DNA of 11,700 nucleotides from Bacteroidales bacterium (GCA_017472115.1 JAFUQW010000070.1:1-11700); one strand, 5' to 3'; positions 1-6,173 are shown, counted from the stretch's first letter. Notes: a model not told the origin generated them from the letters alone. Numbers and translations: made by a program.

Positions 1-1925
1 CAGCTCTTGCAGTCAGCGACATTCCTTTCGAGGGTCCTATCTCGGAGGTACGCGTTGCAAGAATCGGAGGCGAGCTCAAGATCAACCCTAACTTCAGCGA
101 GATGGCTGACGCCGACATCGACCTCATCGTTGCCGCTACTTACGACAACATCATGATGGTCGAGGGTGAGATGAACGAGGTAAGCGAGCACGACATGCTT
201 GAGGCCATCAAGTTCGCTCACGAGGAGATCAAGAAGCACTGCAAGGTGCAGATGGAACTCATGGAGGCTGTAGGCAAGACCGAGAAGAGGGCTTACTGCC
301 ACGAGGAGAACGACGAGGACCTCCGCAAGGCTGTCCAGGAGTTCTGCTATGACAGATGCTACGCAATCGCCAAGTCAGGCTCTGCAAAGCACGAGAGATC
401 AGACGCTTTCGATGCACTCAAGGAGGAGTTCTACGCAACACTTCCGGAGGAGGAGCAGGAAGAGAAGAGGATGATGATCGAGAGATACTATCATGCTGTG
501 GAGAAGGCTGCAATGAGAAACATGATCCTCGACGAGGGTGTCCGTCTCGACGGCCGTGACACTACAACAGTACGTCCTATCTGGTGCGAGACCGACTATC
601 TCCCTTGCGCTCACGGTTCGGCAATCTTCACCCGTGGCGAGACCCAGTCACTCTCGACTGTAACCCTCGGAACAAAGCTCGACATGAAGGAGCGCGACGA
701 GGTCCTCATCCAGGACACAGACCAGTTTGTGCTTCACTATAACTTCCCTCCTTTCTCTACAGGTGAGGCTCGTCCTCAGCGCGGTGTAGGCCGTCGTGAG
801 ATCGGACACGGAAACCTTGCCTACAGGGCCCTCAAGCCTATGATCCCTATGGCTCCGGAGAATCCATACGCAGTGCGCGTGGTTTCAGACATCCTTGAGT
901 CAAACGGTTCATCTTCAATGGCTACAGTATGTGCTGGCTGCCTCGCCCTCATGGATGCAGGTGTGAAGATCAAGAAGCCTGTTGCAGGTGTTGCGATGGG
1001 TCTTATCACAGACAAGGACAATCCTAACGAAAGATATGCAATCCTTACCGACATCCTCGGTGACGAGGACCACCTCGGAGACATGGACTTCAAGGTGACA
1101 GGTACAAAGGACGGTATCACAGCAACCCAGATGGACATCAAGGTTGACGGTCTCTCATACGACGTTCTCGAGAGAGCTCTCGAGCAGGCACGTCAGGGTC
1201 GTCTCCACATCATGGGCGAGATGATGAAGACCATCAGCGAGCCACGCGCAGAGTACAAGGAATTCGTTCCTCGTATGGTTCAGATCCGTGTTGCAGGCGA
1301 GTTCATCGGTGCCATCATCGGAAAGGGCGGCGAGACCATCCAGCGCATCCAGCGTGAGACAGGCACAACCATCACCATCACAGAGGAGCAGGTTGACGGC
1401 GTTTCACAGGGTGTTGTGGACATCTTCGGTCTTGACAAGGAGTCTATGGACAAGGCCCTCAACTGGATCAACGGCATCACTGCAGTTCCGGAACCGGGCA
1501 CAGTATATCATGGCAAGATCGTTTCCATCCTCGAGTTCGGTGCGTTCGTAGAGATTCTCCCTGGCAAGGAAGGACTTCTCCACGTATCTGAGATCGACTG
1601 GAAGAAGACAGAGAAAGTAGAGGATGTCCTCAGCGTAGGTGACGAGGTTGATGTGAAGCTCCTCGAGATCGACGAGAAGACCGGCAAGATGAGACTTTCA
1701 CGCAAGGCCCTCCTCGAGAAGCCTGAGGGATATGTTGAGCCTGAGCGCAAGCCACGCGGAGACCGTGGTCCACGCCGTGACGACCGTCAGGGTGGCCCTC
1801 GTCGTGATGACCGCAGAGGTGACCGTGGCCCACGCCGCGACGACAGAGGTCCAAGAGGCCCACGCCGCGACCGCCGCGATGCTCCTGAAGCTCCAGAGCA
1901 GAACAACGAGCCGGAGATGTTCTAA
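1..1925 (+). CDS. pnp: Polyribonucleotide nucleotidyltransferase (PNPase), 5' end outside window
   Basis: This is a phosphorolytic 3'-5' exoribonuclease that degrades RNA in the cytoplasm. The frame is open from base 3, giving 640 codons in the window; the first part of RNase PH domain 1 lies upstream. Numbering from the Met at 102, the order is: end of PH domain 1, all-helical linker (about 30-140), second RNase PH domain (about 145-380), KH domain (about 388-445, GKGG loop at 407-410), S1 domain (about 466-537) and a basic tail (543-607). The catalytic core is intact: the SSSMA phosphate-binding segment (270-274) and D323, D329 and K331, which match the E. coli metal and catalytic residues. 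The Met at 102 is internal, because conserved PNPase sequence continues upstream of it. Codon use is strongly biased (CTC, AAG, GAG, CGC), unlike the lipoprotein genes nearby, as expected of a highly expressed gene. The identification is near certain. Confidence 0.97.
   Translation, partial: ALAVSDIPFEGPISEVRVARIGGELKINPNFSEMADADIDLIVAATYDNIMMVEGEMNEVSEHDMLEAIKFAHEEIKKHCKVQMELMEAVGKTEKRAYCHEENDEDLRKAVQEFCYDRCYAIAKSGSAKHERSDAFDALKEEFYATLPEEEQEEKRMMIERYYHAVEKAAMRNMILDEGVRLDGRDTTTVRPIWCETDYLPCAHGSAIFTRGETQSLSTVTLGTKLDMKERDEVLIQDTDQFVLHYNFPPFSTGEARPQRGVGRREIGHGNLAYRALKPMIPMAPENPYAVRVVSDILESNGSSSMATVCAGCLALMDAGVKIKKPVAGVAMGLITDKDNPNERYAILTDILGDEDHLGDMDFKVTGTKDGITATQMDIKVDGLSYDVLERALEQARQGRLHIMGEMMKTISEPRAEYKEFVPRMVQIRVAGEFIGAIIGKGGETIQRIQRETGTTITITEEQVDGVSQGVVDIFGLDKESMDKALNWINGITAVPEPGTVYHGKIVSILEFGAFVEILPGKEGLLHVSEIDWKKTEKVEDVLSVGDEVDVKLLEIDEKTGKMRLSRKALLEKPEGYVEPERKPRGDRGPRRDDRQGGPRRDDRRGDRGPRRDDRGPRGPRRDRRDAPEAPEQNNEPEMF
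1756..1878 (+). repeat. Arg/Asp/Gly-rich tail repeats of PNPase
   Basis: The last part of pnp encodes a low-complexity tail in which the unit RGPRRDDR and variants ([16 protein letters not shown]) recur about four times between residues 552 and 592, numbered from the Met at 102. The DNA repeats along with it (forms of gaccgtggtccacgccgtgac). After the repeats the tail turns acidic and ends in Met-Phe. Such disordered RG-rich tails usually bind RNA or proteins; that role is inferred here. Confidence 0.8.
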
Positions 1926-1946
1926 TCTCCGCTTATATAAATAAAG

Positions 1947-1996
1947 GGTACCGAGTGCAATTCCTATAGGTTTTTGCACTCGGTACCTTCTTTTTT
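1947..1996 (+). terminator. Intrinsic terminator of pnp
   Basis: A perfect 14-bp stem (1947-1960 with 1974-1987) encloses a 13-nt loop containing the palindrome cctatagg. It is followed by a T-rich run (ttcttttttt, 1988-1996). It starts 22 nt after the pnp stop codon, as expected of a rho-independent terminator. Confidence 0.9.
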
Positions 1997-2009
1997 CGGG
2001 GTATCAGGA

Positions 2010-2081
2010 GCAGTTTCACACGAAAACTGCACTCGGTCACATCCGTATTCGGCAATGAACGAGTGAAATTTCTATAGGTTT
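2010..2081 (+). repeat. Decayed second copy of the terminator-type repeat
   Basis: Bases 2060-2081 repeat the left arm and loop of the pnp terminator (1952-1973) with 2 mismatches in 22. Bases 2028-2038 repeat the start of its right arm (tgcactcggt). The arms are now in a different arrangement and no long stem forms; a separate 7-bp hairpin lies at 2010-2030. It looks like a rearranged remnant of a duplicated hairpin. Confidence 0.5.
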
Positions 2082-2155
2082 GGGGGCTCAGTCCCTTGAA
2101 TCATCAACGGCTTAACGGAAAATCCCGTTGTTTTATATCTTGTTTTACACATATC

Positions 2156-2274
2156 TGCACCGCTTGTGCGACTTTTGGCCCAAACTCGCACAAGCTATAT
2201 TGTTTTTCGCATCAAAATGATGATTTTGGCTACAGTTTGGGCCTGAATCGCCCAAAACTCGCTTAAGCGGTGCA
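2156..2274. repeat. Nested inverted-repeat element (119 nt)
   Basis: The ends are a perfect 10-bp inverted repeat (tgcaccgctt at 2156-2165, aagcggtgca at 2265-2274). Inside are a 10-bp hairpin (2162-2171 with 2186-2195), a 7-bp hairpin (2236-2242 with 2250-2256), and an alternative 10-bp long-range pairing (2177-2186 with 2234-2243). A motif like gcccaaactcgc also recurs directly at 2178-2189 and 2250-2261. The pairings compete, so several folds are possible. It could be a small non-autonomous repeat or an RNA element; no coding capacity is evident. Confidence 0.6.
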
Positions 2275-2283
2275 TTACCAGCA

Positions 2284-2291
2284 CAAAGGTA
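2284..2291 (-). promoter_or_regulatory. Possible leftward promoter -7 box
   Basis: The minus strand reads TACCTTTG, matching the Bacteroidetes TAnnTTTG box. The best upstream partner (gttg) sits at a short spacing of about 16 nt. A transcript would begin near 2277, at the right edge of the 2156-2274 inverted-repeat element. One box match in AT-rich DNA is weak evidence. Confidence 0.3.
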
Positions 2292-2359
2292 ACAATGCTA
2301 AATTTACCAACCCACTTTTTCCGTTGATTCCAGAAACGCCTGTCACCTTTTCAACAAGT

Positions 2360-2480
2360 GTCGCCGACACTGCATTCCGCAGAAGTGTCAGCAACGGCCC
2401 GGTTCTACAACATTTTAAATATCAACCCATTATAAATCAACAATGTTGCCGACACTGCTTCAGCAAGCAGTGTCGGCAAC
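2360..2480. repeat. Two copies of a 36-nt palindromic element
   Basis: Copy 2 (2445-2480) is a perfect 16-bp stem with the 4-nt loop cagc. Copy 1 (2360-2395) has the same length and matches it at 27 of 36 positions, with mismatches mostly in the loop and inner stem, so it still partly folds. The spacing is 85 nt start to start. Copy 2 lies 36 nt beyond the stop of the minus-strand lipoprotein gene and may end its transcript, though the run after the stem on that strand is not a clean T tract. Confidence 0.7.
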
Positions 2481-2516
2481 TGTTTTGATGCAATGTATTA
2501 TTAATTGACTTATTCT

Positions 2517-3569
2517 TTACAGCTGCTTTTCAAGAGTTGCGCTGAGGCGGTACATCTTGCCGTTTTCTAAAACAACATCCTTAGGAATTACCAATTTGTC
2601 AAGTGTACATATATAACTGTCTGATCCGTCGGTTGTCGCATTAAGCGTAAAGCTGAAGTAGTCTCCGGATGTCAGATGATACCATGTTGTCTCCTGAGCT
2701 TCATAGTCCCATGATTGTCCGGCAAAAGCTACAATATATGTCGTTAGAGATTCACCTTCGACTAGCAAACCGGTTCCGGAGCCATAAGCATAATCAGTTC
2801 CGAAATTAATAAGATAAGATGTATCCCATCCGCCCGGAAATGCTCCTACTGAGTAAATATCAGTCCAGCCCGAACCACTTACTCGCACGCCAGCATCTGC
2901 TTCAGATTTTGCACTAATAGTAAGATGCTTGACAGTCAGCCCGCTTTGAGGAAGCTTCAACTGAACCTTCAGAACATAGGACCTGTGTTCAAGATCAGCA
3001 AGCAGATTCCCTTCGTCCATCTCTGCCTTACCGCTCAAAACCGTATATTGCTCAAGATGAGATGTGCAGTCAACAAGGCTTTTCTGAAGTTGAGCAGTAT
3101 TGAAAGTAAGGTACGTCTTACCAGCCGTCACACCATTCAAGACTCCTTCTGCACCCTCATAGACCGGAGCCACATGCCATGGATCTTCCTCTGTACCTTT
3201 ACCCTGATTCAGAGCAGGATAATAAACATATATCGACTCGGTGGATTCGTGGTTACTGAATTCGCCCTCAAATTCAGCGGTCTTTCCATCAGCGGACACT
3301 GAAGTGGCAGTAAACACATCATTGGTGAGTACATTTCCGGAAATATCCAGCGAAAATACGGACACTTTGTCAAACTGCTCCCATTTAGTCTTGAGCACAT
3401 TATCTTCATCAACATATGCTATCTTAGTGTCATTCCCTCCTATGGCAGCCGTTAGGGTAAGATGAACAGGCTGGTTCTCTTGCGAGGTCTGCACCGATGA
3501 GGCGTTCTTCTGGCATGACAACACCATTGCACATGCCGAAAGCATCATAAAAATATACTTGTTCTTCAT
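2517..3569 (-). CDS. Fimbrillin-like (Mfa/FimA-type) secreted lipoprotein
   Basis: This 350-residue protein has a lipoprotein signal peptide: a charged start, a hydrophobic stretch, then the lipobox V-L-S-C with Cys19 as the lipidated residue. The mature protein is predicted to be beta-rich. It carries marks typical of Bacteroidales fimbrillin-like proteins: a DTK segment (48-50) followed by a KWEQFDKVSVF stretch (62-72; the usual form is W-x-x-GD-x-I-x-V), and a C-terminal GKMYRLSATLEK strand (338-349). Family members are pilus subunits, pilus anchors or surface lipoproteins of unknown role; which applies here cannot be told. The start is well supported: AAGGAGG ends 7 nt before the ATG. The gene lies 24 nt after a 44-codon ORF on the same strand, probably in one operon. 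No pilus usher or other fimbrial gene is adjacent. Family confidence is moderate; lipoprotein confidence is high. Confidence 0.8.
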   Translation of the reverse strand: MKNKYIFMMLSACAMVLSCQKNASSVQTSQENQPVHLTLTAAIGGNDTKIAYVDEDNVLKTKWEQFDKVSVFSLDISGNVLTNDVFTATSVSADGKTAEFEGEFSNHESTESIYVYYPALNQGKGTEEDPWHVAPVYEGAEGVLNGVTAGKTYLTFNTAQLQKSLVDCTSHLEQYTVLSGKAEMDEGNLLADLEHRSYVLKVQLKLPQSGLTVKHLTISAKSEADAGVRVSGSGWTDIYSVGAFPGGWDTSYLINFGTDYAYGSGTGLLVEGESLTTYIVAFAGQSWDYEAQETTWYHLTSGDYFSFTLNATTDGSDSYICTLDKLVIPKDVVLENGKMYRLSATLEKQL

Positions 3570-3576
3570 ATCGGAT

Positions 3577-3583
3577 CCTCCTT
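3577..3583 (-). promoter_or_regulatory. Strong Shine-Dalgarno of the first lipoprotein gene
   Basis: The minus strand reads AAGGAGG, 7 nt before the ATG at 3569. Such a strong site is uncommon in Bacteroidetes, where many genes have none. It lies between the stop of the 44-codon ORF and the lipoprotein start, so the second cistron can be initiated independently. Confidence 0.75.
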
Positions 3584-3593
3584 AATCTAAAAA

Positions 3594-3728
3594 TTACCAT
3601 CCGAACTGTGTCGGCTGTATCAAATCTCCTCCGTCGCCAATATCCGGAATACTGTTGGCCAGAACCGCTCCTTCGAGAGCAAATTCAATTTCTTCGCACT
3701 GTGGCGAAACATAAACAATTTTCTCCAT
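3594..3728 (-). CDS. Short conserved peptide, 44 aa, cassette 1
   Basis: This ORF starts at the ATG at 3728, ends in Gly-Trp-TAA, and precedes the fimbrillin-like lipoprotein gene by 24 nt. It closely resembles the 41-aa ORF at 6000-6125, which also precedes a lipoprotein gene. Identical residues at identical positions are Y6, P9, E13, I14, E19, A21, V22, L23 and S26; both also share an EKI near the start, a Gln before the end and the final GW. The shared Ser26 is written AGT here and TCG in the other, so conservation is at protein level. There is no signal peptide or membrane segment; the middle (E12-L23) is mildly amphipathic, and the C-terminal part is Gly/Asp-rich with a GG at 33-34. No clear Shine-Dalgarno is present, and a TAACTTTG box lies about 40 nt upstream. 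Function is unknown: it could be a peptide that is processed or exported, or a leader controlling the lipoprotein gene. Confidence 0.75.
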   Translation of the reverse strand: MEKIVYVSPQCEEIEFALEGAVLANSIPDIGDGGDLIQPTQFGW

Positions 3729-3766
3729 AGTCACTTTGATTAGATGTTAATAATATTGCTGATTCA

Positions 3767-3774
3767 CAAAGTTA
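3767..3774 (-). promoter_or_regulatory. Promoter -7 box for the peptide 1 / lipoprotein 1 operon
   Basis: The minus strand reads TAACTTTG, an exact TAnnTTTG match, 38 nt before the peptide ATG. A TTTG (3788-3791) lies upstream, but at 13 nt it is closer than the usual spacing of about 19-21. Transcription would start near 3760 and give a leader of about 30 nt. Confidence 0.55.
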
Positions 3775-3836
3775 CCCCCGACAAGTCCAAATCAGGATGC
3801 AGAATTATGACTTCATTCTTGAAAATTGTGACAAGA

Positions 3837-3946
3837 TGTGCTCCAAGGTCGAAATTTCCTACCTTCAAGCACAGCCACATCGTCTCCACGACCTTCCATG
3901 CCACTTAACCGTGCCCGAAGGTATGGCAAAACGACCTTGGAGCACA
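3837..3946. repeat. 110-nt element with 15-bp perfect terminal inverted repeats
   Basis: tgtgctccaaggtcg (3837-3851) pairs perfectly with 3932-3946. After a symmetrical 8-nt by 8-nt internal loop, a second 7-bp stem follows (3860-3866 with 3917-3923). The apical 50 nt is C-rich. It sits in the divergent region between the peptide 1 operon and the FISUMP gene. It could be a MITE-like repeat or a structured RNA; I see no flanking target duplication. Confidence 0.65.
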
Positions 3947-3962
3947 AGTGAGTGTGCGGCGG

Positions 3963-3993
3963 TTGTATCTTTGAGATTATTTCCCTAATTTTG
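3963..3993 (+). promoter_or_regulatory. Promoter of the FISUMP-domain gene
   Basis: TAATTTTG at 3986-3993 matches TAnnTTTG, and a TTG at 3963-3965 lies 20 nt upstream, the usual distance for the -33 element. The predicted start near 4000 leaves a leader of about 20 nt before the ATG at 4020. Confidence 0.55.
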
Positions 3994-4019
3994 GATATGA
4001 TTTGACAAACGATTTCTTT

Positions 4020-5033
4020 ATGAAAAAGCTATTATTCATCTGCATCGGCATCATTGTATGTTCTGTCTCCGCCGATGCGCAGAACCTCTTGGACAAACTC
4101 GGAAAGACCGTTCAGAAGAAAGTGACCGAAAAGGTCACCGAGTCCGTAAAGAAGAAGGTCAGGGATGCCGTGTCCGGAAAAGAAAACGACAAGAAATCTC
4201 AGACTGCAGGACAGGGAACCGTTTCACAGCATATCACCGATAAGGTCGGACAGAAGCCCCTTGTCAAGGATGTAGGACAGAATATCGTGCAGCAGGAGGG
4301 ACTGGATTATATTGACGAATTCGGCATCAACCACGGTGGAGGCATACTCATCGGTGACATCCTTTGGGCTCCCGTCAACTGCGGTTACCATGAGACCGAC
4401 TATCCGTACGGAAAGCTCTACCAGTGGGGAAGAAAGCACGGTCAGGGCTATGGCGCTCCATACGCGAATGAAGAAGCGGAGATAAATCCGGACAAGACGA
4501 CGGCGGAAATTGTACCTGCCCCTATAAAACCGGCCGAAGCACTGAAGCATCCGGACAGGTTCTATGCCAGATCCGATATGGCCTCATTCAACTGGACCGA
4601 AAACGACATGACTCTGTGGTGCCCTCTTGTATTCGAAGGCAAGGCTACTAAGCATCCGAAATATGATCCATGTCCTGAAGGATGGAGAGTGCCTGAACTT
4701 TTTGACTTCTACAGCCTTGCAGAACACTATTCCGACCTCGTGGAGTATCCGGAAGGCGGACCGAAAGGAAGGTGGTTCTCCGGTCCGGAAGAATATGGTA
4801 CAGAGGTTCAACGCATATTCCTTCCTGCCACAGGTATGCGCAACAGGGATGGAGAAAGTCATTCACGTGACACACAGGCGATCTACTGGTCTCTTCGTCA
4901 TGGTGGCAGCGAAGGCTCGATCTGGCATCTTTATATAAACGATGACGAGGCTTGCGTCAACCCGACCGCCTTCCCGCATGAAGCATATTCGGTCCGCTGC
5001 GTCAAGGATATCGAAGGTCAGAAACTTAAATAG
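4020..5033 (+). CDS. Secreted FISUMP (Fibrobacter major paralogous) domain protein
   Basis: Starting at the ATG at 4020 gives 337 residues with a type I signal peptide (cleavage expected at ADA-Q, 20-21). An upstream in-frame TTG at 4002 would add six residues ahead of the signal peptide and is less likely. Residues 22-55 form a Lys-rich helix with hydrophobic residues at every fourth position (L23, L27, V31, V35, V39, V43, V47, V51). Residues about 108-330 match the FISUMP domain: ILWAPVNCG, YGKLYQWGR, DPCPEGWRVP, FLPATGMRN, the YWS at 289-291 and the closing YSVRCVKD. These domains occur in secreted proteins of Fibrobacter and Bacteroidetes; their molecular role is not established. The gene is monocistronic, transcribed opposite to both flanking peptide-lipoprotein cassettes, and has no clear Shine-Dalgarno. 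Domain confidence is high; function is unknown. Confidence 0.85.
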   Translation: MKKLLFICIGIIVCSVSADAQNLLDKLGKTVQKKVTEKVTESVKKKVRDAVSGKENDKKSQTAGQGTVSQHITDKVGQKPLVKDVGQNIVQQEGLDYIDEFGINHGGGILIGDILWAPVNCGYHETDYPYGKLYQWGRKHGQGYGAPYANEEAEINPDKTTAEIVPAPIKPAEALKHPDRFYARSDMASFNWTENDMTLWCPLVFEGKATKHPKYDPCPEGWRVPELFDFYSLAEHYSDLVEYPEGGPKGRWFSGPEEYGTEVQRIFLPATGMRNRDGESHSRDTQAIYWSLRHGGSEGSIWHLYINDDEACVNPTAFPHEAYSVRCVKDIEGQKLK

Positions 5034-5054
5034 CAGAAGGCTCCACCCACTCAA

Positions 5055-5085
5055 CAAAAAACAGGGAACCGGTGAGGTTCCCTGT
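5055..5085 (-). terminator. Intrinsic terminator of lipoprotein 2, facing the FISUMP gene
   Basis: A perfect 10-bp stem (5061-5070 with 5076-5085) has a 5-nt loop. On the minus strand the stem is followed by six Ts (5060-5055), a good terminator 24 nt after the lipoprotein 2 stop. On the plus strand the flank (gataacaata) is poor in T, so it is a weaker terminator for the FISUMP gene. Confidence 0.85.
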
Positions 5086-5108
5086 GATAACAATAGAAGT
5101 CTGAAAGA

Positions 5109-5978
5109 CTATTTCTGAGTCCAATTTGTCGAATACGACCCCGGCATCAGATAAGCTTTACCACCCTGCAGAAGACCATCTGTAGCAGTAAGTTCCATAA
5201 CATAGGTGGTAGTTCCGTCTGTCAGTTCGAAATTAAAATAATCAACATTAGAATTCGTACCATCAAGAATGAATGAAAACGCCACATCATCGCCGATCTT
5301 TACTCCGGCCGCAGCTTCAGAAGCCTTCGATTTGATGCCGACTTCATCTTCCATAAGATAAAGTCCTACACCGGAATTCAAGTGGGTGATTTCAACATCT
5401 TGTGATGTACCATCCTGATTAAATATGCTCAAGGTCCAGTCACCCTCCTGATCTGCAAGGTCCTGCACTGAGATCTGGAACATGTCAGACCTGCGTTTCA
5501 TGTTTATTTCACCAAGAATAAGGTTGTCTCCGTCAAGCGTCCATTCACCGTCAGCCGTCAGGTATTCACCTCCCTTGTAGGTCTGGAAAGCATTCTTTCC
5601 TTCGCCATCCTTACTGCCAAGCATGATAGTACCAGGGTAATGGACTGCATAGAACCAGCCACTGCCTGCACGCAGTCTGCTGACAAGATTTTCATCCTGA
5701 TTACTTACATACCATCCTTCTCCATCATAAACGAGAAGAACAGTATTATCATTACCTGACGGATCCAGCCAATCATTAGTCTCCGCTTCGAACACTATAA
5801 GGATCTCGTCTGCATGACCCCAGCCCTGTTTCAGAGCCTTTGTGTCAGCACCGTATGGAGTCTTATCAGCGACAGAAAAGACGATATTCAGCTTGCTGGT
5901 TTCAGGTGCATCATCATTTTTTGCACATCCGGCCAGAAGGGCCACCGCTGCCATTGCAGCAAAAAATATTTTCTTCAT
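5109..5978 (-). CDS. Fimbrillin-like secreted lipoprotein, second cassette
   Basis: This 289-residue protein has a lipoprotein signal peptide with lipobox L-A-G-C (Cys18). Residues CAKNDD after the cleavage site are acidic near the lipidated Cys, reminiscent of the surface-export signal described for Bacteroidetes lipoproteins; surface location is inferred. The ADTKALKQGWGHADEILIVF stretch (44-63) matches the fimbrillin-like N-terminal pattern (TK, then W-x-x-x-DE-I-x-V), and a GGKAYLMPG turn and strand (272-280) closes the protein. It shares layout with the lipoprotein at 2517-3569 but little overall sequence, so the two are distant relatives or members of the same broad fold. AAGGAG lies 9 nt before the ATG. 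A 41-codon ORF ends 21 nt upstream, and a good terminator follows the stop. Role is unknown: surface lipoprotein or minor pilus-type component. Confidence 0.78.
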   Translation of the reverse strand: MKKIFFAAMAAVALLAGCAKNDDAPETSKLNIVFSVADKTPYGADTKALKQGWGHADEILIVFEAETNDWLDPSGNDNTVLLVYDGEGWYVSNQDENLVSRLRAGSGWFYAVHYPGTIMLGSKDGEGKNAFQTYKGGEYLTADGEWTLDGDNLILGEINMKRRSDMFQISVQDLADQEGDWTLSIFNQDGTSQDVEITHLNSGVGLYLMEDEVGIKSKASEAAAGVKIGDDVAFSFILDGTNSNVDYFNFELTDGTTTYVMELTATDGLLQGGKAYLMPGSYSTNWTQK

Positions 5979-5987
5979 AAATAGATT

Positions 5988-5993
5988 CTCCTT
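5988..5993 (-). promoter_or_regulatory. Shine-Dalgarno of the second lipoprotein gene
   Basis: The minus strand reads AAGGAG, 9 nt before the ATG at 5978, in the short gap after the 41-codon ORF. It mirrors the arrangement in the first cassette. Confidence 0.7.
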
Positions 5994-5999
5994 TTTATA

Positions 6000-6125
6000 T
6001 TACCATCCTAAGTTCTGTTCATCAGAAAATGCAGGATATTCACCTCCCGAAGCAGTCAGAACGGCCTGCTCGACAACGATTCCGATCTCCACGCTGAGTG
6101 GAGTCTCATAGATTTTCTCTTTCAT
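6000..6125 (-). CDS. Short conserved peptide, 41 aa, cassette 2
   Basis: This ORF starts at the ATG at 6125, ends in Gly-Trp-TAA, and precedes the second lipoprotein gene by 21 nt. It matches the 44-aa peptide of the first cassette without gaps from residue 6 to 26 (Y6, P9, E13, I14, E19, A21-V22-L23 and S26 are shared), and both have EKI near the start and GW at the end. Residues 12-23 form a hydrophobic stretch too short for a membrane span. A Ser-Gly-Gly follows at 26-28, and the C-terminal 13 residues are acidic and aromatic. There is no signal peptide and no Shine-Dalgarno. The position of GG resembles double-glycine leader peptides, but no C39-peptidase exporter is in the window, and the rest of that consensus is not convincing. 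Function is unknown. That it is a real gene rests on its similarity to the first copy and the shared context. Confidence 0.75.
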   Translation of the reverse strand: MKEKIYETPLSVEIGIVVEQAVLTASGGEYPAFSDEQNLGW

Positions 6126-6173
6126 GGCATTGAATTTTAGTATTGTTTGACTTTAAATACAGCCTTCATGTGC

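Larger units (their letters stand above)
1997..2516. other. Gene-free convergent intergenic region rich in inverted repeats
   Basis: This stretch of about 520 nt separates the convergent pnp and lipoprotein genes. I find no ORF with a credible start, composition or known similarity on either strand; the only ORF longer than 60 codons runs through the palindromes. It holds the terminator remnant, the nested inverted repeat and the paired palindromes listed separately, plus a small hairpin (caacgg at 2105-2110 with ccgttg at 2125-2130). Confidence 0.7.

Noticed and set aside
2156..2274. 6S RNA as the identity of the nested inverted repeat
   Set aside because: The paired ends are suggestive, but at about 119 nt it is shorter than usual 6S RNA, and I see no single long rod with a central bubble.
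2270..2488. 72-codon ORF on the plus strand in the repeat-rich intergenic region
   Set aside because: It runs straight through both copies of the 36-nt palindrome, has no ribosome-binding site, and its translation resembles nothing; it is best explained as a chance frame through repeats.
3797..3988. 63-codon plus-strand ORF and a 33-codon ORF starting near 3807, ahead of the FISUMP gene
   Set aside because: Both cross the 110-nt inverted repeat, lack the GW ending or other residues of the short-peptide family, and overlap the likely promoter region.
4002..4019. Upstream TTG start for the FISUMP gene
   Set aside because: It would place six polar residues before a complete signal peptide; the ATG at 4020 gives a standard signal and fits the predicted transcription start.
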